Positions 49,414-63,769 of a DNA stretch of 64,000 nucleotides are shown piece by piece. Source of the stretch: Acanthornis magna. Lineage: Eukaryota > Chordata > Aves > Passeriformes > Acanthizidae. Location of the stretch: assembly GCA_036785705.1 (NCBI GenBank), contig JAWUZG010000032.1:13286001-13350000 (forward strand), given 5' to 3'. Made by a program: the position numbers and the translations under genes. The notes below the pieces were generated by a model, which searched no databases, had not been told where the DNA came from, and was given only the letters and a program-made list of their open reading frames with translations. Numbering within the stretch: position 1 is the first letter of the stretch; the number at the start of each line of letters is the position of its first letter.

Positions 49414-52400
49414 AGGGAGAGAATGCATTCCCTGTGCTTATTCTAACATCAGCATCTTACGTCTGTGTGTTTTATTCCTATATGAGTGGACTGGGATCAG
49501 GAGTGATTTCTCCCCATTATACCTTCACCTGTAAACATGAATGCATAAAATTAATGTGTTTTGCAACATACCCTGCTGATAAAGAAACCTCTGCCTTGAA
49601 TTCTCTGCTGGCTCTCCAGCTGTTGCATGTGCATACAGATATCTGCATTTAGTGCAGCCCTAGCAAAGGTGTCAGTTCCTAATCCAGACAGGTAACACTG
49701 TTCCACTGCTTGATTGATTAGCTGTGTTATTATTGAAAGACTAAGATGCCATGAAGGGTGCTGCTCAAAAAACTGAAACATGAGTTATATATGAAATATC
49801 TATAAAATTGGTTTCTTTATAAGCCACAAAACTGTTTAAAAGCACTTCTTCTGCCTTTCAGAAATGAAGTTTTTAAACAAAAGTTTTGTTTCCCTCACTA
49901 TACTGGACAGATTTGCTTGGCTGTTTTGAATAGATTAGGCTGTGTGGACTTTTCTGTATATGAACTGCTGGGTGGTGTTGTATTGATTAAAAAGCCACTG
50001 ACACATTTCCCAGTGCTTCACTGGTCACATTCAGGGTAAAATTCTGTAGTTGTAGTGGTTTTTATATTGAACAATATGCGTGTGTTACTGGAAGTAAATA
50101 TAGCTCAGGATTAAGTACTCCTAAGGGATTGTGTAGTTTTTTCACCCTGAATTGAGCCATGAATGTTATTTAAATGTTGAACTAATTAGTGTCAATCTGC
50201 CATTTTACTTTTGCAAGTGAAAATTTGCAAATGCACATTTTTACACCTTTGTACTATTTAGAAGGCAAGCATTTGCCATGCACAATGATACCTAATTAGT
50301 CATCTTAACTGTCTCTGAACTGTTGCTGCCTTAGTGCAAAGAAATGCTGAGAACAGTAATTTTGAAGTTGCTTCTTTAGGGTACTGTGCTACAGCCGAGT
50401 GAAGGGGTGGATGTAGTTCTGGGCACTTGGTGTTCCTTTGCTCCTCTTCAGGAAGGGTTCTGCAGACCCCCTCATGGAGCTCAGCACAAACGCTTCTCAG
50501 GCTGCTAACACATCTGCTGCTCATTGGAAAGAGCAAAACTGAGCAAAAGAAAAGCAGAGTTCCCCAGAGGGAACCAGGGGGTAATACAGATTGGAGCAAA
50601 CTCTGTGCCTGTTTTCCATCAAGGCTCTTTGATGGGATCCTTTTTTTCCAGCATGTATTAGAGCATTCTCCTTAATGCACAAGTGGCATTTTTGTCAGAT
50701 ATCATCAGTGAATAATTTTCAGTAGTAGATCTTTCATATCCTATACTTAATAGGCAGCATGTCCTAGCAGACCTATGGGTCTACCAGCTTGTTCCATTCC
50801 TTTAAGTTTACTTCATCTGTTTGGACTGTGAATAAAAGGAAAATCAAGATCAGCAAGCCTGATGTGGTTTTTTTTATGCATTAACTGCACTCACCAGGCA
50901 TTGAACTGTACAATTGTAGCACAGGTATCCTGGGATCAGATTTATGTTTCTTGGCTATCTGTTCTTGATCTTTTGCCATTTTACATGTTGCTCCTTGGAT
51001 TTCTTATTGAATGGATCTTGTACCTATAAAATGTGATTAAAGTTGTACTGCTTGCATGATGACAGTTAATTTTGTCACTGTTTCCATAAAAATCTTGTGT
51101 CTTTTGGTCTTGTAGTTTCAGGTTGCTAGAGCGTGCTGTGGACTGTTGCTTGGCTTCCAGAAGCAGAACACTGGAGCCATACTTGGAGGCAGACATTTTA
51201 AAGTTACGAGAATATATACATAACCATTTTAGAAACTAATTATTCATATCTTTGCTCTTCTGTGTTTTAAGAAAGCTTTGAATGGAGGCCTTGATTCTCA
51301 TTCCTATGTACCTACCTCACTGCCAAGGTGTTTGTATATATATAGTTCTGTTTTCTCCATTCTCCCTCGCAATACAAAAATAGTTCTCAATCTTTTTGCC
51401 TATGTATTGACAAGTGATACTTGAGAAAGAATCTATTTGGAGAAAACTGTAGATAGAGAAAAGGTATTTGTGTGTAGCTTCTGTTAACACTGAGTATAGT
51501 GCTGATGATACTGTCCATCAATTCCTCATCTGACCTTTTCTGTTTTGCTCACATTATGTATTACAAGCTTCAGATTTAAAGGTACTTATGCAAATAAATG
51601 GGTAGTGGTATGTAGTCTATAGTTAGAAGCTATTTTATGGCTCCAATATGTGCATTTATTTTTTTTCCTTGCAATTGGTGCTGATTGAATTCTAATGGAA
51701 GTTGGGATGAAGTTCTATGATGGTAATCATATATGAATCATTCTTCCATAGACATAATTATTGCTTCCCTACAGTATTGCCTTTCTTTAAAAGCCATTTA
51801 TCTTTGAAGCCATTTATCCTGCTATTATCACTTAGGTGAGCCAGCTGCTCTTTTAAGCTATTTTTTTCTTAGGATTCACATGCTGTAGATTCTTATTATT
51901 TGTGCTTTGTTAACCTTTACCCCATGAGAATGTAGTTTTAAGTATTTCGACAATAATTTTGCAATTCTAAAGATAGTGTTGAAATTTGTCATGCCAAGAT
52001 TGAATCTGCTTTTTACTGAATTGTTGTCTAACAATATGCATTTATTAATAGCACTGCATTGTATTTAGCTTCTTGTAAGTATTTTTCTGTTCACAGTGAA
52101 GGCAATCTGAAATGCTTGTAATGAAAGCATAGACTGCAGAAATTTCCAAATGTAAATATTGTTGGAATTTTTTTTTATTGTAAGGCTTTGTTTTTCATTA
52201 AGTTGTATTCTCACTGAGACCTTTTCTAAAGGTCTTAGAAGTATATCTGGTATTAGACTTAATTTTCATTATGCTGCTAGCTTCTCTGACAGTGCTAATG
52301 TGGAAGTGGACAAACCATTTCCCATCCCTCTCTTTTTTGTTTTGTGTTCAAGAGTCTGTACATACAGATTGCTTTCATCTTTTGTCTGTCACACAACAGT

Positions 52401-54920
52401 ATTCAGCACAATCAGTGGGTTGCTTCTAAATAAACTCAGTCTATTCTGGAATAACTTTTTCTATCAAGCTAATATGGAATACTACTAAAATCCCCCAAGT
52501 CTCTTGAAATTATTTTAGCCTGTGTAACTCCGCTCCCTGCAATCTGGTGAGCTGAATTAATGGATGAAATCCTGAATATCTGATTACATTATTGACTCAT
52601 TATGATAGAAAACAGTTATTTTCTTGTTATACATACTATATCTTCTTCTTGTTACACGATTTTTGACAGCTCTGAGACACATTAAGACCTTTACTATATT
52701 GAATAGTTTGAAATTCTGGGTATATGTTAATGAGTCCTCTACTACCATTTTTATTATATGGAGATTGAACTAATCTGAAAACCATGCAATTTGCTTATTT
52801 GCTCTATGTATGTAATTCGCACTGTCCTGAAATTTATGATATTTCACTTAATAATATGGTAAAATAGGACAGAATTCGCCTGGGCTTGGTGGACATTTTA
52901 CTTTTCCATGTGAATCTAGAAAATCAAAAGAGTGCTGTTCTGTAATGACACAGAAAATGTCCTGGAATGAGATGCACGTATTTAATTATTGCATGAATAT
53001 ATAGTGGTTTAACACTTGGAAAAAACAGGTCTGCATTTTTTTTCCCTCCAGAAACAAATTAGACTAATTTTGTTTTCCTAGCTTTTTGTTTGCAAAATAT
53101 GCTTTTGATATTCAAAGCTGTTACAACAGAAATTGTTTCATTTGATGTGCATTTTTGAGAATCCTAAACTTTGTACATTTCAAAGTTTCTGAGGACTTTA
53201 GCATAAAAGGAAATTATAAAATAAACAAATTAATTGTACTTTTCTATGGTACTACATTTCAGCAGTGTACTTTAGCAATTTTCTCCTCTTATCTGTGATT
53301 TCCTTTCAATTTTTATATACAACTAACCCTACAGAACCAAGAAGCTGCCCGTTGTGCAGTGTATTCTTTTTCAGATAACACAGGACAGAATTTCAAGGGA
53401 CAGATCTTAACTTTTAGTCTGTTCTGCTTGAAATTTTGCTCCCAGGTAAATTGCATTTAGATTTTTGGTGTTTGTGTGCTGGATATAGTAAGCGATTAGT
53501 GATGCTGTGACACCCATGTGGCTTCATCTCTTGGAAGATGCTAATCTAATTTACCTTTAATATCAGCCCTTTAATATCTCTGGAGATCTTTGTACCTGTT
53601 CATTACTGCCATCTGAGCATATTCTGTTTTCTGTGCTGAAAAAGAGAGAAGTTTTGCTGTTATTCAACTTGATTCTCCTCCTAGGCACAAAGGGCAAAAA
53701 AAAAAAAGTATCTGATTACAGTGGTTGTCTTTGTCTCTCCCCTCACAAAGAGCTGGAGGAATGACTGTTGCTACATTTGCTACTGATCTTGTTGTTCTCT
53801 TCTTTCAAGTATCCATTTTCAGAGGTCTGTTATAATAATTTCTAGCCTTTGTACTTGAAGTACAAGCCAGTTAAAATGAGGAGCCAAATGAAAGGAAGTA
53901 CTTTGAGCTATGACATATGTCATCATTACTTTGAGAAGAATGGAAAAAATTGGGCCTTAGTAGTAGAAAATGCAGGATGGACCAGTGACACCTGAGAAAA
54001 AGCAGCAGATTCAATTGGCAGTGCTAGAATGTTGTTGTGTGCTTGATTCATGTCCTACTCTTCTGCCCATGACTTGACTGAGAACCACCCATCTGTATAG
54101 TTCTGGAAGTGGTGTGATTTTACTTACTGCATAATGAATCTCACTACAGTGCTAAATCTGCAGGGAAATTGGTATTCTCTGTTTTTTGTAAATATTAGTA
54201 CAAAATAAATATCCCGTACTATCTTGACACTGTTCTTCCTCGCCTACTTTTCTACCTGTATGATTATTCTGCAAATGGTTTTGCCATTAATCAACCTTGT
54301 AGCTGGTGTAGCATAGCTGTTTTGCCAGTTAATTTAATTTAAAATACGAAAGATTTTAATTTATAAATTAAAAAAGTCTTTAGGGGGAATTAGTTCAAAT
54401 TAACTTTTCATCTCATTGATGACAGAACATGAAAAATACCATATAAGAAAAGCAGTCAGAAATTAATAAAGTGCTAGAAGGTCTTAGTCTGAAGCAATCT
54501 AAAATAACCATGTTAAACATAAGAATAATCTTTAGTATTTTTGGAAATAGTGTGGTGTGAGGGGAATTGTTCATTCAACCTTCTGAAGTTGCCAGCATAA
54601 TGAATGCTTACCATGATATAAGTTTAAGATTATGCAATTCATTCTCTTTTTCCATTCAATTCATGTGTGAGGTATTTATTCACTTGCCTGAGCAATATTC
54701 TGTTTAAACTGTGGTCTCATTACTTGGATCAGCAGTGAAGTGTGCTGTAAGTTGGAACTGTGCTTTCGTTTGTGTCTTGTAGCTTAAAATTTGCAATTGT
54801 TTATGCTAATCAAACTTTCCAGATGAGGAAAAGACTAAGTGGTAATTTAATACTACTTGGCTATTGTGTAATGCTCGTGCTGTAAATGTACATTCTGATT
54901 TCTCCATCCAGCTAAAAACT

Positions 54921-54973
54921 AGTTTTAATAAGTTCCTTGATCCTTATTGCCAGTTTTAATAAGTTCCTTGATC
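54921..54973 (+). repeat. Direct duplication of 22 bases, period 31
   Basis: The 22-base unit starting AGTTTTAATAAGTTCC is present without mismatch at 54921-54942 and 54952-54973, separated by CTTATTGCC. The identity suggests a recent or conserved local duplication. Confidence 0.93.
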
Positions 54974-57900
54974 TGCACATGACAAAACTGTAAAATCACT
55001 CTTTTGGCATGTGGTCAAACATTACCACTAAGTACTAATCTGTATTATATTATCATGTCTGGCACTTGGGGTGCATTTATTGACATGCTACCTAGCATTT
55101 GAAATTCACAGTATTGCTATGTTTGGAAGGTTACAGATTTCTTTAGAAAGAAGGGCTCAAATGGCTTTGCTGGAAAAGGGGAATCTATTTTGAGTTTAAA
55201 GAGCATGTGGCATCTATTTCTCATTTGCCATTAAACTGGTACATTATTTCAGTACTGAAGGCAAAAGTTGATTTATTAAGACTTTTTCAAAGTTTTAAAA
55301 GATTTCTCTTAAAAATTTAAATTTTTTTTATTATATTTATAAGGTGTGTGTTTTCTATCTGCTTCTTCTTACAGGGAAAATGGAGTTGAGGAGAAAAAAA
55401 GAAATATGAGTTATTAAGATTAACAGTGTGACTTTTAGTTTTTCATGTGGTAGTACTGAACTATTTGCAATATGGGCAACAAATGTTTCACTTTAAAAAG
55501 CCCATGGAAACAATTAATTTCTGATTACCAGCTATGGTGTTTTGCTGACATTAGAGAACTCTCTTGAAACTGTCATTTTTTTGGCTAAGAGCTTATAATG
55601 ATGTTTTAAATAATGGATTGGCTAGAGGAAAATGTGATTTTTAGATCTTAAAAACACTGTCAGCAGTTTGTGTTATTATACTTTTATTTTCCTGTGAAAG
55701 AAAATAAATCTTTTAGAGTAATCTGTCTACATAGTGTAAATTTTCTAGTAGAAAAGACAGTCAAAATGTATTTGAAGTAGTTAATTCATGTGTTACTGGG
55801 TATGTGTGTGTCTAGATTTAAAGTATCATCTTGATCATCTAGAAGTTGAAGTATCATCAGGATTGATGTATTGGTTTTGAAGTTAAACTGGAAAGATCAT
55901 GGTTGTTATATGTAATTGCGTTATGTGCAATAGTGAAGTGTTGCAAAATGTAGAGATTTTCTAGGGCAATTACTTGGGGTTATTGAAAAGCTAATATATG
56001 GACCCTTTCTTGTTTCAGAAATGACTTAGTAACACAATGGAATTTGCCTAATAGAAAAGAAAAATTTAGCTATATATTTTTTTCTCTGTGACTTCAGTAG
56101 TTCTCAAATATTTAGTAAAATTGTGACTTGTTTTGCTCAAGTCAACAGTGTTAATTTTCTGACTTGTACCACACTAGAATAAAATACTTTTTTTTTCCCC
56201 CCCAGTATTGGGAAAAGGTCAAAATAAAGATTACTGTGTAGAAGACTCATATTCTCCCTCTTTTCTGTATTCTTCATTAATTTAGTATTTATTTCATTAA
56301 CATCTAAAGTAATATCAGAACCAGCACGATTGAGCAGCTGATGATTCAGCAAAGTACTGAGGAAATTGCTGATGTGATGAAGTTTTGAACTTTCACCACC
56401 TGTGTTCTTAAAATAGTGTGAGTCTTGTGTACATTGACAAACTTCTAAAGAAATGTTTCTCAGTAATACAGAAATGCTGGTCTTAAGTAATAAACTCTGA
56501 GCAATCTAAAATTATGTAATTTAGGGGCTCAATGCTTTTATAATAAACATCATTAGAAATGTGAAAGTATAAAGGAAGAAATTGTGATTTGCATTAGTCA
56601 AGTGCCTTACCGGTCCTTTAAGATATTTGTCAAATTGCTCAATTTCTTTATGCTGTGGTCTTGCCTTTTATAAAATTTATAATAATATCTCATTTTTCCA
56701 GTGTTGTCTAAGGTAAATACATTAGTTATTTGGGACTTCCAGTAACTTTTAAAGTTTTAGGTCTTTTGTCACATTTTCTTCGAGACAGTACAATGCAGAC
56801 CCTTAGTCCCTTTATCCAGTTTTCTGAATTTAGCACGCTGTTTAATTTTTGCTTAACTAATTCCCCTTTGAGGAAAACAACTGACAACAAAGGCTAAGCA
56901 ACAGTCTTTCTCTAAAATGATTGCGTTCGAGAAAATTTTACCTGAGAAATCTAGAAACTGTGATAAACTTGCTTCTGAAACGCTTTTTGCAAATGGAGCT
57001 CCAAAGAATATCAGAGAACACAGAATTTGTTATGGAGCAGTAAGTTGCTGAGCCTCTGTGAGAGGTGGTGTGCAGCAAGTGCTTTTCTGTAAGCAAATGT
57101 TGCTCAGAGTAGAAAAATGGAGAAAACTAGTAAACAACCACATTTTGTTTGCCACCTACAGTGCTGGGTAATTGGTCTTCCCTCTGGCCCTTCCACTAGC
57201 AAATCAAGGCTTTTAGAGATCTAGAACAGCACTGCAGCTCTGCTAATGACTGCTCTCCTAAAATGAATTGACATTCTGGTCAAATACAGTTTTGCTCCAT
57301 TGACAAGCTTGGTTATGCTTCTTTCATTGTCACGCTCTGAGATGTACAGAGGTCCTTGGTATTTCCACAAGTCTGTGTTTAATGCCTTCTCCCACTGGTC
57401 CCTGCATACGTAGAGGATGTTAATGAGGAGATCTCTACAGGCAGCTCAGTTATTACAGTGATGCAGCATTAATTCCAGATTTGGAATGAGTGTTATTGGA
57501 TGGTATTGCATTATGAAATCAAAGCTTCAGACAGGAAGGTCTCATTTGTGCCTTGTATGGTTCTTACACCAACTGCATGGTTTTTCTGTTTGTATCCCAT
57601 CTGCCATCGAACATAAAAACTGCCTTAGTGATTTGGGAGAAAAATATTCATGTGACACATAGTTCACAACTGTGAGATTTCAAACTGTTTCGAGGAAACA
57701 CTGTCTCAGATATGCGAATAGCGCAAAATAAGCAGAAAAGAGGGAACAAAGACTACTATTCAGCAATATTCAGAACTCTGCAGTGAACGAATTACAGGCT
57801 TTGATTATTTATCCTCTCATGGACAAAGATGACTACTGTCTTTTAGTTGATAAGAATATAAAGGGTTCAATGTCTTTTAAACTGCTGATCTAAGTGAAGA

Positions 57901-60900
57901 ATGCAAATGCCTGTGTATTGTGTAGAATAGAAGAAGCCAAATAGTTAATTCTTCAAGGAGTATACACCAAGTAGGTGAGGAATATTTACAAACTCTCATT
58001 GCTGATAATTTTTTCATGCTGCTGACTCATTGTAATGCTATGGTGATCAGTGACCAATGAAAAAAAAATTGTATCAGGCTGTTTTTCCCAGATTACTTTC
58101 ACAATGTTTTCAGCTTACCAGGAGAGGCTGTTTAAAAATAAAATGTGTTTCTTGGTGTATAGGTAGATTTTCTTTTGTGTACATTTTAAAATTGCTATAA
58201 TTAGTAGTTCTTGGGCTAACCTGTTAAAAGGTTCAATGTAGTGATTAAATGTAGCTCTGTTGTGTGTCAAGAAGTATCTGTCTCAAAGATGAGGCTTGAT
58301 TTGGTGTTTGTCATTGAAGAGACTTCCATTGAGATCAGTGGCAAATGCACGTATTTTGTTTTCTGTGTGCGGTAATGCTTCATTGTCCTGTGCTAACCCA
58401 CCAAATGTCATTGGCTTACGATAGGTCTAAGTAGCCCAAAGACCATTGAACTTCATGGAAATGAATAACTGGGGAATGACTTTGGTTGAGTACAAGAAGC
58501 ACTAAAAGCATATGATTCACCTTATGAATGTTTTTGAACATTGGAAGACATTCTTATTTTAGTGTAATCTAATATTTTTATTATTTTTAGCTTGGATATG
58601 GAAGACATATGGAACATGCTGGAAGATTATAATAGTGGCATTTGCCAGAAAATAGAATCATATTTTCTAGAACTCAAGTCTATCTGTTAAAGGAAAGATT
58701 GCTGAATATTAACCTTTGTTTACCCAATATTTCAGACTTTTTGTTATGTACAGTTGGTCCAGAAAACAGGAATAATAAAACCTGCAAATTTATATGGACT
58801 GAGTCATCATGTGATCTTATTCAGTTGATATTAAGAAGTAATGTTTTACTTTTATCTCAAGCACTGCAGCTGTAGTTGCTCTTTTGAGGAAAAAAGAAAT
58901 TATATCCAAATTACTGGTTTAAGTGACACACATCAAAAAGATGAAATTAATTGTTGTAGAAGCAACAGAGATATTACTTAAACAGAAAACAACTATTGTT
59001 TCATGGTATTTTAATGGAAATTTTAATTAAGAAATTACAGGCAAATTACTGAGTGATAACTTTTTTTAAATGATTTAAAAATCCTAACGGCATAGTAGGA
59101 ATGTTCTATGAAATGGAAGCCTGGAAAAAAACCCCGGAGAACTCTCAGATGTGTTCCATGGGTTTTGGATTTGGCCTTACGGTCTTTTGCCTTCCCATGC
59201 AATGTGAAGGCACGGAAATGAATGTATTTCTTTACTTTGGATAACAGCATTATTATAAAGAATGAAAAATAATTACTGCATGAGGAGTGAAGCTAGTTTT
59301 CTATGAATTTATATCCCGTATTTCCTACCTTCCACCATTCTGTGTCCTTCTTTTGCCTACATTAAGATGCTTAGCTCCTTTCTAAAATGAATGGTAGACA
59401 AGCGACAGGGACAATTTATTGGTGCCTACTGGCTGCTGCTGAAAGAGCTCTGGGAAATACAGCGTTAAGTGCAGCTGGTCTTTTATGAGGTTATGAAGTT
59501 AGTTGGAGTACTAATGTTCCTCGTAGACACTGATTTTTATCAAGCTTTCAGGAACTTAATATTTTTAACACTTGCATTTGGCTGCAAAATGTCTATCAGG
59601 ACACTGACAAATGGACACAAAAATGAGATCAGGTTGCAGGACCCTCATTTTCTTGGCTGACAGGCTGTAAATCAATATATACCTTGAAAATGACTATTCC
59701 TTCTTCTGTAAGTTGAAGTAGGTCAGATAGGGAGAGTGTGTAACTGATAGAAAAGAAATGGAGATTGTAGAAGAAATGACAAGAGGATTGCTGAGATGGT
59801 TTGGATGAAGAGAGCACAAAAGATAGAAGGGAGAATAGGACAAAATATGACACTGAAAGAGTGAAAGGAGAAGGGGAATTGGTTGCTGCTTTAGAAAAAT
59901 AAATGGTAAGTAATACAGCAAATATATATTAAGAAGAACATAAGCAAGGAATACCATAATTTTTAAAGCATAGGTTTGCAAGATACTTGGTGCAGAATTC
60001 TGTAAACAATCTGTAATTCAAATAGTTCAAAATCTATCACCTCACTTACTAATGGTTGTTTTTGAAAGGGACAGAGATGGCGCAGCTCTCATTTTCTGAC
60101 TTCTGTTTGATTATTCTGTTCTATTCACGTTTTTATTTAGCGATTATTTTGCTCAGATCTTTCCCTTATATTGCCTTGTGCTTTCCCATATAATCCATGT
60201 TAGTAATTCAGATGCTAAGTCCAATAAAGCCTAAGTGGGTTCAAAATCTGTGGTAAATTCAGCTGTCTGTGATGAACTTTATGAATTTGTTCTATCAGAA
60301 TTAGATGTAATTCAGGAAGTAGTAATAAAGCAGATGCTGGAAGCATAGTCACTGAAGCTCCTGCTTCTTTGGGAGATTTAGTGAAACAAAGTCTTGCTGC
60401 TGTCCTGGTCATGCTACAATTCACAGTGTGAACCAGAGTGAAAAACAAACACGGGGTATGCCACAAGTGGTATTGCCAGCACTTTTCTCTGTTCCTTTCT
60501 CCATACCTTCCAGAATGCAGATATTTTCTTTCCAAAATTTGGCATCTCTCTTGCCATGGCCTTTTCTTTTTTCTTGCTGTTCTTCATCAACATTCCTGCA
60601 CTTTACATTTTCCAGAGTTCATGTTTTTCTTCTGTCTGTTTTGCCTTCAAGTTCTTATATTCTCACAGTCTTTCTCTTCATCTACAACTGCAAGAAACAT
60701 CACTTTTATTTTAATCTTTCTGTTTAGATCAAAGGAGGATTTTTGCTGGGACACTAACTATTGTTTGTGCTATGTGGTTATTTGAGTCATGTTAGAAGCT
60801 ACTGAGCAATTCAGTGGGGGAAAATGAAAGTATTATTATCTTCAGCAATAAAACTTCAGTCTGTTTTACTTATTTTATTGGTGACCTGATGCTATTTTTC

Positions 60901-61988
60901 TCTTTTCTTTTAAGAACAGTTGTTGGCTTTTCTTAAGTTCTCCAAACCTGTAGTTAGCCTCAATAAAATTATTCTGAGGAGACCTGTTATGTGGGTCATA
61001 TCTGGCAACACAATGTTTTGCTTCTGGATGAATACTGCCAGAATTTGTTCCAGACAGTGTTTTTGTGTGTATATTGGCGTGTGGTTATGGCCATGAATTA
61101 GCTGGCCCATTCTTAGATCCTCCAGAATAGCTGGAGAGGTTGTCTACCTGGTGTTCTTCACAGAAAGCGTAGTACAATATTTGGATTAATAGAAAATTTA
61201 TGAATCTTACAAATAACTTGATTGTCCCTTTAAGAATTGTGCAGGATCCCATCCGTTTCTGAGGACTGTTCATCCTCATGTTTTATAACTCGTCTTCACT
61301 GTCTGACTTTCCAACGTGACTCTACTTGAGAAGCAGAGCACCTGGAAGAGCAAGGGTATTGAATAGAGAGAATGGTGCTGGTTATGAGGAAGGGTGATAA
61401 ATAAAACTAGCTAGATGCTCTTAGTGTCTCAGGGGTTTAGGTACATTCATAGTCCTGGGGTAGATCCCTCTAAGATTTTGGGGCTTTGATCTTGTGGAAT
61501 GTGGGTGTTTTCCCTGCCTTTTTGGCTGTGGAAGACTGCAGTCTTTCCTTAAAGGTTATCTTGGAGGAACCTCAAAAAATACTCAGACTTAAAAGCTTGG
61601 ATTTTATTTTTAATAGAAAAGTATTATAGTGAAAAGAAGATGTACTATTACAGCCTGATTATTCCAGGAATGTGAGGGACAGATGAAATTTTCAAAACCT
61701 GAGACTATCAATAAACAATATATGTGTAATTTCTGAAAGGCAAGAGAAGGGCTAACTAATCTCAAATTTTAATTTCTTAATAGACTTACAACATTTAAGG
61801 CCTAAAATAAGTGCTGGATTTGAACATGAATATAGAAAAACTAATTTATGAAGACACTAACTTGTATGTTTAACAATTAATTAAAACTCAGAAAAGGACT
61901 TCTCTCCATGGAATGTCAGTTGAATGTGGTGGTGCCACACAAACTTGAAGGGGGTCTTGTAATGTGTCCATGAAGATTTCTGGAATGA

Positions 61989-62024
61989 AAAGGATCTCTT
62001 TAGTGTAAAGGATCTCTTTGGTGC
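61989..62024 (+). repeat. Two-copy tandem duplication, period 18
   Basis: AAAGGATCTCTTTAGTGT is followed directly by AAAGGATCTCTTTGGTGC. Two adjacent 18-base copies differ at two positions. Confidence 0.9.
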
Positions 62025-63769
62025 AGTATTGTTCATCTGTATTTCCTGAGACATCCTAACTTTTCTCCCATAAACAGGGAATTAAAAGGTACAGAGGGTG
62101 AAGGAAGGACAAATTTGCCCATGGTGTTTTATTAACTACTGGTCAGGCCGGTGAAAGTTGGAAGCTGCTGCAAAAGTTCTTGTTTTCTGAAACCTTTGCT
62201 ACTAAATTTTATGTTTTAAGCTATATACTATAAAGGATTATTTGATTGTGGTCAAGTAGGCAAATATAGTTCAAAGTATTGAGGAATCACGAGATACCAG
62301 TCCGATGTATTCCTGAATATTTTCCTTAAGTTCAGTTGCCATTATACTTGAAATATCTGTGTAAGGAATCTGCTCATAGTTATTGCTAGAAGACAATGGC
62401 TGGGAGATCTAGAGGCATTTGGTTAAAAGATTTTTTTTTTAATATTCATGCTACGTAATTCAGTAGTGTTGCCAGATTTTATATGGAGTCCTTAGAAGTA
62501 AACATACTCTTGCACCAAATGTATGTTAAAATTATTAATTGTCACTGTTAAGGAGAACTTTCAGTGTCAGAAAGTAAATGAGGTGTGAAGAGGTGGAGGA
62601 AAAGAATGCAATAGAATCAGTGTAGTTTATATGAAGTGATAGGAATGAGCCAATTAAAGTGATTTTTAAATTTACTTTTGAATTTTGAATAAGTCTTCTT
62701 CCCTAACCAATTCATTCTAGCATATATGTAGCAATTTGTCTTAAGGATATCAGAAAGCTGTGCTATGGAATTCCAGAAGTACTTTTTGATTGCCTATCTC
62801 TTAATGAAGTTGACTACTGTGTTCTCAAATACTTCCAAGTTAAGCAGGAGTATCCATCTGCATAAAACATACATTTTCTCCATTGTCCCCACAATCCATG
62901 ACCATTATTAGCACCTACTGTTTTCCCAGCAATTACCTGTTTTCGGGTATGTAGAATGATGTTACGAAAGTGTTACAAGAGGGTTTGTAGCCGTGTTGTA
63001 TTACAAGAGTAAATTTTCTGAAAGGCATTAGAGAGTTAGTCACTACTTGATAGAGTATCGGTCCTTTTAGTCTACTTTAACCCTCTTCTATTATAAATTA
63101 TATCAAGCAGCCCAAACTGTATTAAGATGCACCCTGCTATGTGTAATACCTAATTTCTCTTTTCACAGTCTCAGCTTTTTAAATCGCAAGTTCTTTGGAG
63201 AGGAATTCTCTGCTACTCTTTATATGCTACTCTACACATGGGGGATCTGTCTTTTATTCTTGGCTTTGCTGGAAGCTTATAAATCTCTCTGTTGATCATC
63301 TCAGCCATGCCCTGATAATGTTGTGTAGGGTGTAAAGGCCATAACTGTTTTATTATCTCTCTTCGTTACTTCTTAGGGTGTTCTACCTAGCCCTGTGGCA
63401 AGCCCTTTTGGTTTTAACTGTAATGTTTTAAGTTTTCCATGTTACTTTGCATTATTCCTCCGCTTGTTTTCATTTTTCTTTATCTCCGCACCACCATCTT
63501 CATGCTACAGCCCTGTTTTTGGTGCTATGCAGGAAGAATCCACATTAGTATTTCAGAATTATTTTTGGCATTTGTAGTGTAAAATGATACATACTGGAAT
63601 ATTAAAATCCTGGTGTGTTGAGTCAGTAAGTTTTGTGGTTGTGTTAACATTTCTCTGCAAGATGTTTCATATGTGCATCCCTGCTGTGGTCACATTAGTT
63701 CTTTATGAGCTGTTCCTCCTGTACATACAACTGGGGAAAAGATCCATCCTGATTTGGATTTCAATATGC

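Noticed and set aside
49296..49652. 118-codon Phe-rich plus-strand frame
   Set aside because: Mostly translation of the T/G low-complexity tract.
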